DNA of 64,000 bases from Crocinitomicaceae bacterium (lineage in GTDB: Bacteria; Bacteroidota; Bacteroidia; Flavobacteriales_D; Crocinitomicaceae), in the NCBI GenBank assembly GCA_022447665.1, contig JAKVAQ010000031.1, positions 1 to 64,000 of the forward strand, given 5' to 3'. The position numbers and the translations under genes are program-made. The notes below the pieces were generated by a model. The model did no database searches, was not told the origin of the DNA, and worked only from the letters and a program-made list of their open reading frames with translations. Every line of letters begins with the position of its first letter. Positions within the stretch are counted from its first letter, which is position 1. Below are positions 63,031 to 64,000 of the stretch, one piece after another.

Positions 63031-64000
63031 TTAGATTCGTTCTACGGATTTAACTCCATCTATTTGTTCAAACTTCAAGATTAGCTTATCGAGATGTTCC
63101 GTATCATAAACAAAAAGTGTAATCTTTCCTTCGAAGACACCATCATCAGATTCAAACGAAATCGACTTCATATTGATGTTATGTTCTTTGGAGATTATAG
63201 ATGTGATATTGTTCACAATTCCTAAATCATCCAAGCCATTAATCACCAATTGCGCTTCACGTTCTTGTAGGTGCTTACTTTTCCAGGTAGCTTTTAATAC
63301 TCTGTAGGCATACTGGGATAGTAATTGCGTTGCATTAGGGCAATTTGTTCTGTGAATTTTGATTCCATCAGAAGCCGTTATGAACCCGAAAACATCATCC
63401 CCAGGAATTGGAGAGCAACAATTTGCCAACTTATAATCAAACTCCTTGAAGCTATCGCCTATAACGATCGTATCTTTTTTACTATCAACACAAGAAATAA
63501 TATTGGCAAGGGTATTTTCTTCTTTTGGATTTACTACCTCTTTTTTCTTGTCGAGAACAAGATTTTTGCTTTCAATCTTAAGGGCTCTTATTTCCTTTAG
63601 ATCAATTTTACCTTTGGCCACTTGATAATAAAGCTCTGTGGTACTCGGCATATGATAAAACTTCTCAAGAATTGAAATGTTTTCACTTGAGAAATTAAGG
63701 TTCATTTGCTTAAATCTTCGCTGGATGATTTCTTTACCATCTGAAGCGACCATTTTCACTTCTTCGTTCAGTGATGATTTAATTTTGGCGCGCGCGCGGG
63801 CGGTCACAACAAATTTCAGCCAATCTTCTTTTGGTCGTTGTTTTTTCGAGGTGATAATTTCTACCTGATCACCACTTTTTAATTGGTGACTCAATGGAAG
63901 AAGTTTTCCGTTCACCTTTGCACCAATACAAGACAATCCTATGTCGGTATGAATATCAAATGCAAAATCCAGTGTTGTTGCTTTTTTTGGTAATACTCTT
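63031..64000 (-). CDS. RelA/SpoT-type (p)ppGpp synthetase/hydrolase, C-terminal part (partial)
   Basis: The 3' end of a bifunctional (p)ppGpp enzyme. The frame enters from the window edge as RVLPKKATTLDFAFDIHTDI, the TGS domain, and continues SCIGAKVNGKLLPLSHQLK. A helical domain follows, then a zinc-finger-like region (LANCCSPIPGDDVFGFIT, HRTNCPNA) and a C-terminal ACT domain (VNGLDDLGIVNNITSIISKE-like, ending GVKSVERI). The synthetase and hydrolase domains lie beyond 64000. It ends 42 bases before fur. Confidence 0.93.
   Translation of the reverse strand, partial: RVLPKKATTLDFAFDIHTDIGLSCIGAKVNGKLLPLSHQLKSGDQVEIITSKKQRPKEDWLKFVVTARARAKIKSSLNEEVKMVASDGKEIIQRRFKQMNLNFSSENISILEKFYHMPSTTELYYQVAKGKIDLKEIRALKIESKNLVLDKKKEVVNPKEENTLANIISCVDSKKDTIVIGDSFKEFDYKLANCCSPIPGDDVFGFITASDGIKIHRTNCPNATQLLSQYAYRVLKATWKSKHLQEREAQLVINGLDDLGIVNNITSIISKEHNINMKSISFESDDGVFEGKITLFVYDTEHLDKLILKFEQIDGVKSVERI

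Overview
The window looks like a chromosomal segment of a marine-type Bacteroidetes, most likely order Flavobacteriales (Crocinitomicaceae/Cryomorphaceae-like). The evidence is AT-rich sequence, almost no Shine-Dalgarno sites, many Bacteroidetes-type promoters (TAnnTTTG, sometimes with an upstream TTG), type IX secretion sorting domains of both the type A and CHU_C classes, a TamL-type lipoprotein Omp85, a fused 2-oxoacid dehydrogenase E1, a ResB-CcsA fusion and BshC (bacillithiol). No rRNA, insertion sequence, prophage or CRISPR was seen. There is one tRNA, Leu(GAG).

Layout. 1-8.2 kb: cytochrome c maturation protein, small secreted proteins, a Rid-family protein, a von Willebrand A (vWA) protein, a DUF1801 protein and two coupled small membrane proteins. 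8.2-18.1 kb (minus): fused E1, a TonB_C/vWA hybrid, three SurA-like periplasmic folding factors and guaB. 18.2-27.3 kb: recF-DUF721, a cyclophilin, bshC-nucleoside phosphorylase, a SirB1-like protein, a beta-propeller/SPOR protein and an rRNA methyltransferase. 27.3-33.7 kb: tamL, an Asp-box protein, a glycosyltransferase fused to a degraded glycosylphosphotransferase, and lipocalin-like lipoproteins. 33.7-36.1 kb: an array of tiny lipoprotein genes, each with its own promoter and/or terminator, around tRNA-Leu. 36.2-43.9 kb: ispH, uvrB, a glycine-rich type IX cargo, two methyltransferases and an L,D-transpeptidase. 44-53.1 kb: flavoprotein, Crp-like regulator, DinB-like protein, SulP transporter, alcohol dehydrogenase, HigBA, msrA and two broken genes. 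53.1-64 kb (minus): two PP2C (SpoIIE-type) phosphatases, LpxD, an OstA-like protein, purA, a STAS antagonist, Fur and the end of a RelA/SpoT homologue.

Themes. Envelope biogenesis dominates: SurA-like chaperones, TamL, OstA, LpxD, L,D-transpeptidase and many lipoproteins. A partner-switching circuit is suggested by two PP2C phosphatases plus a STAS protein that is tightly coupled to fur and purA. Three genes are broken by single-base-type lesions: a Cys-to-TGA change in a small lipoprotein paralogue, a Glu-to-TAA change in an SRPBCC gene, and two one-A deletions in a gene whose product resembles part of SecA. At least eight genes have the -7 promoter box 3-7 bases before the start codon, which implies leaderless or nearly leaderless mRNAs.

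Most functions are inferred from motifs read by eye. No database search was possible.
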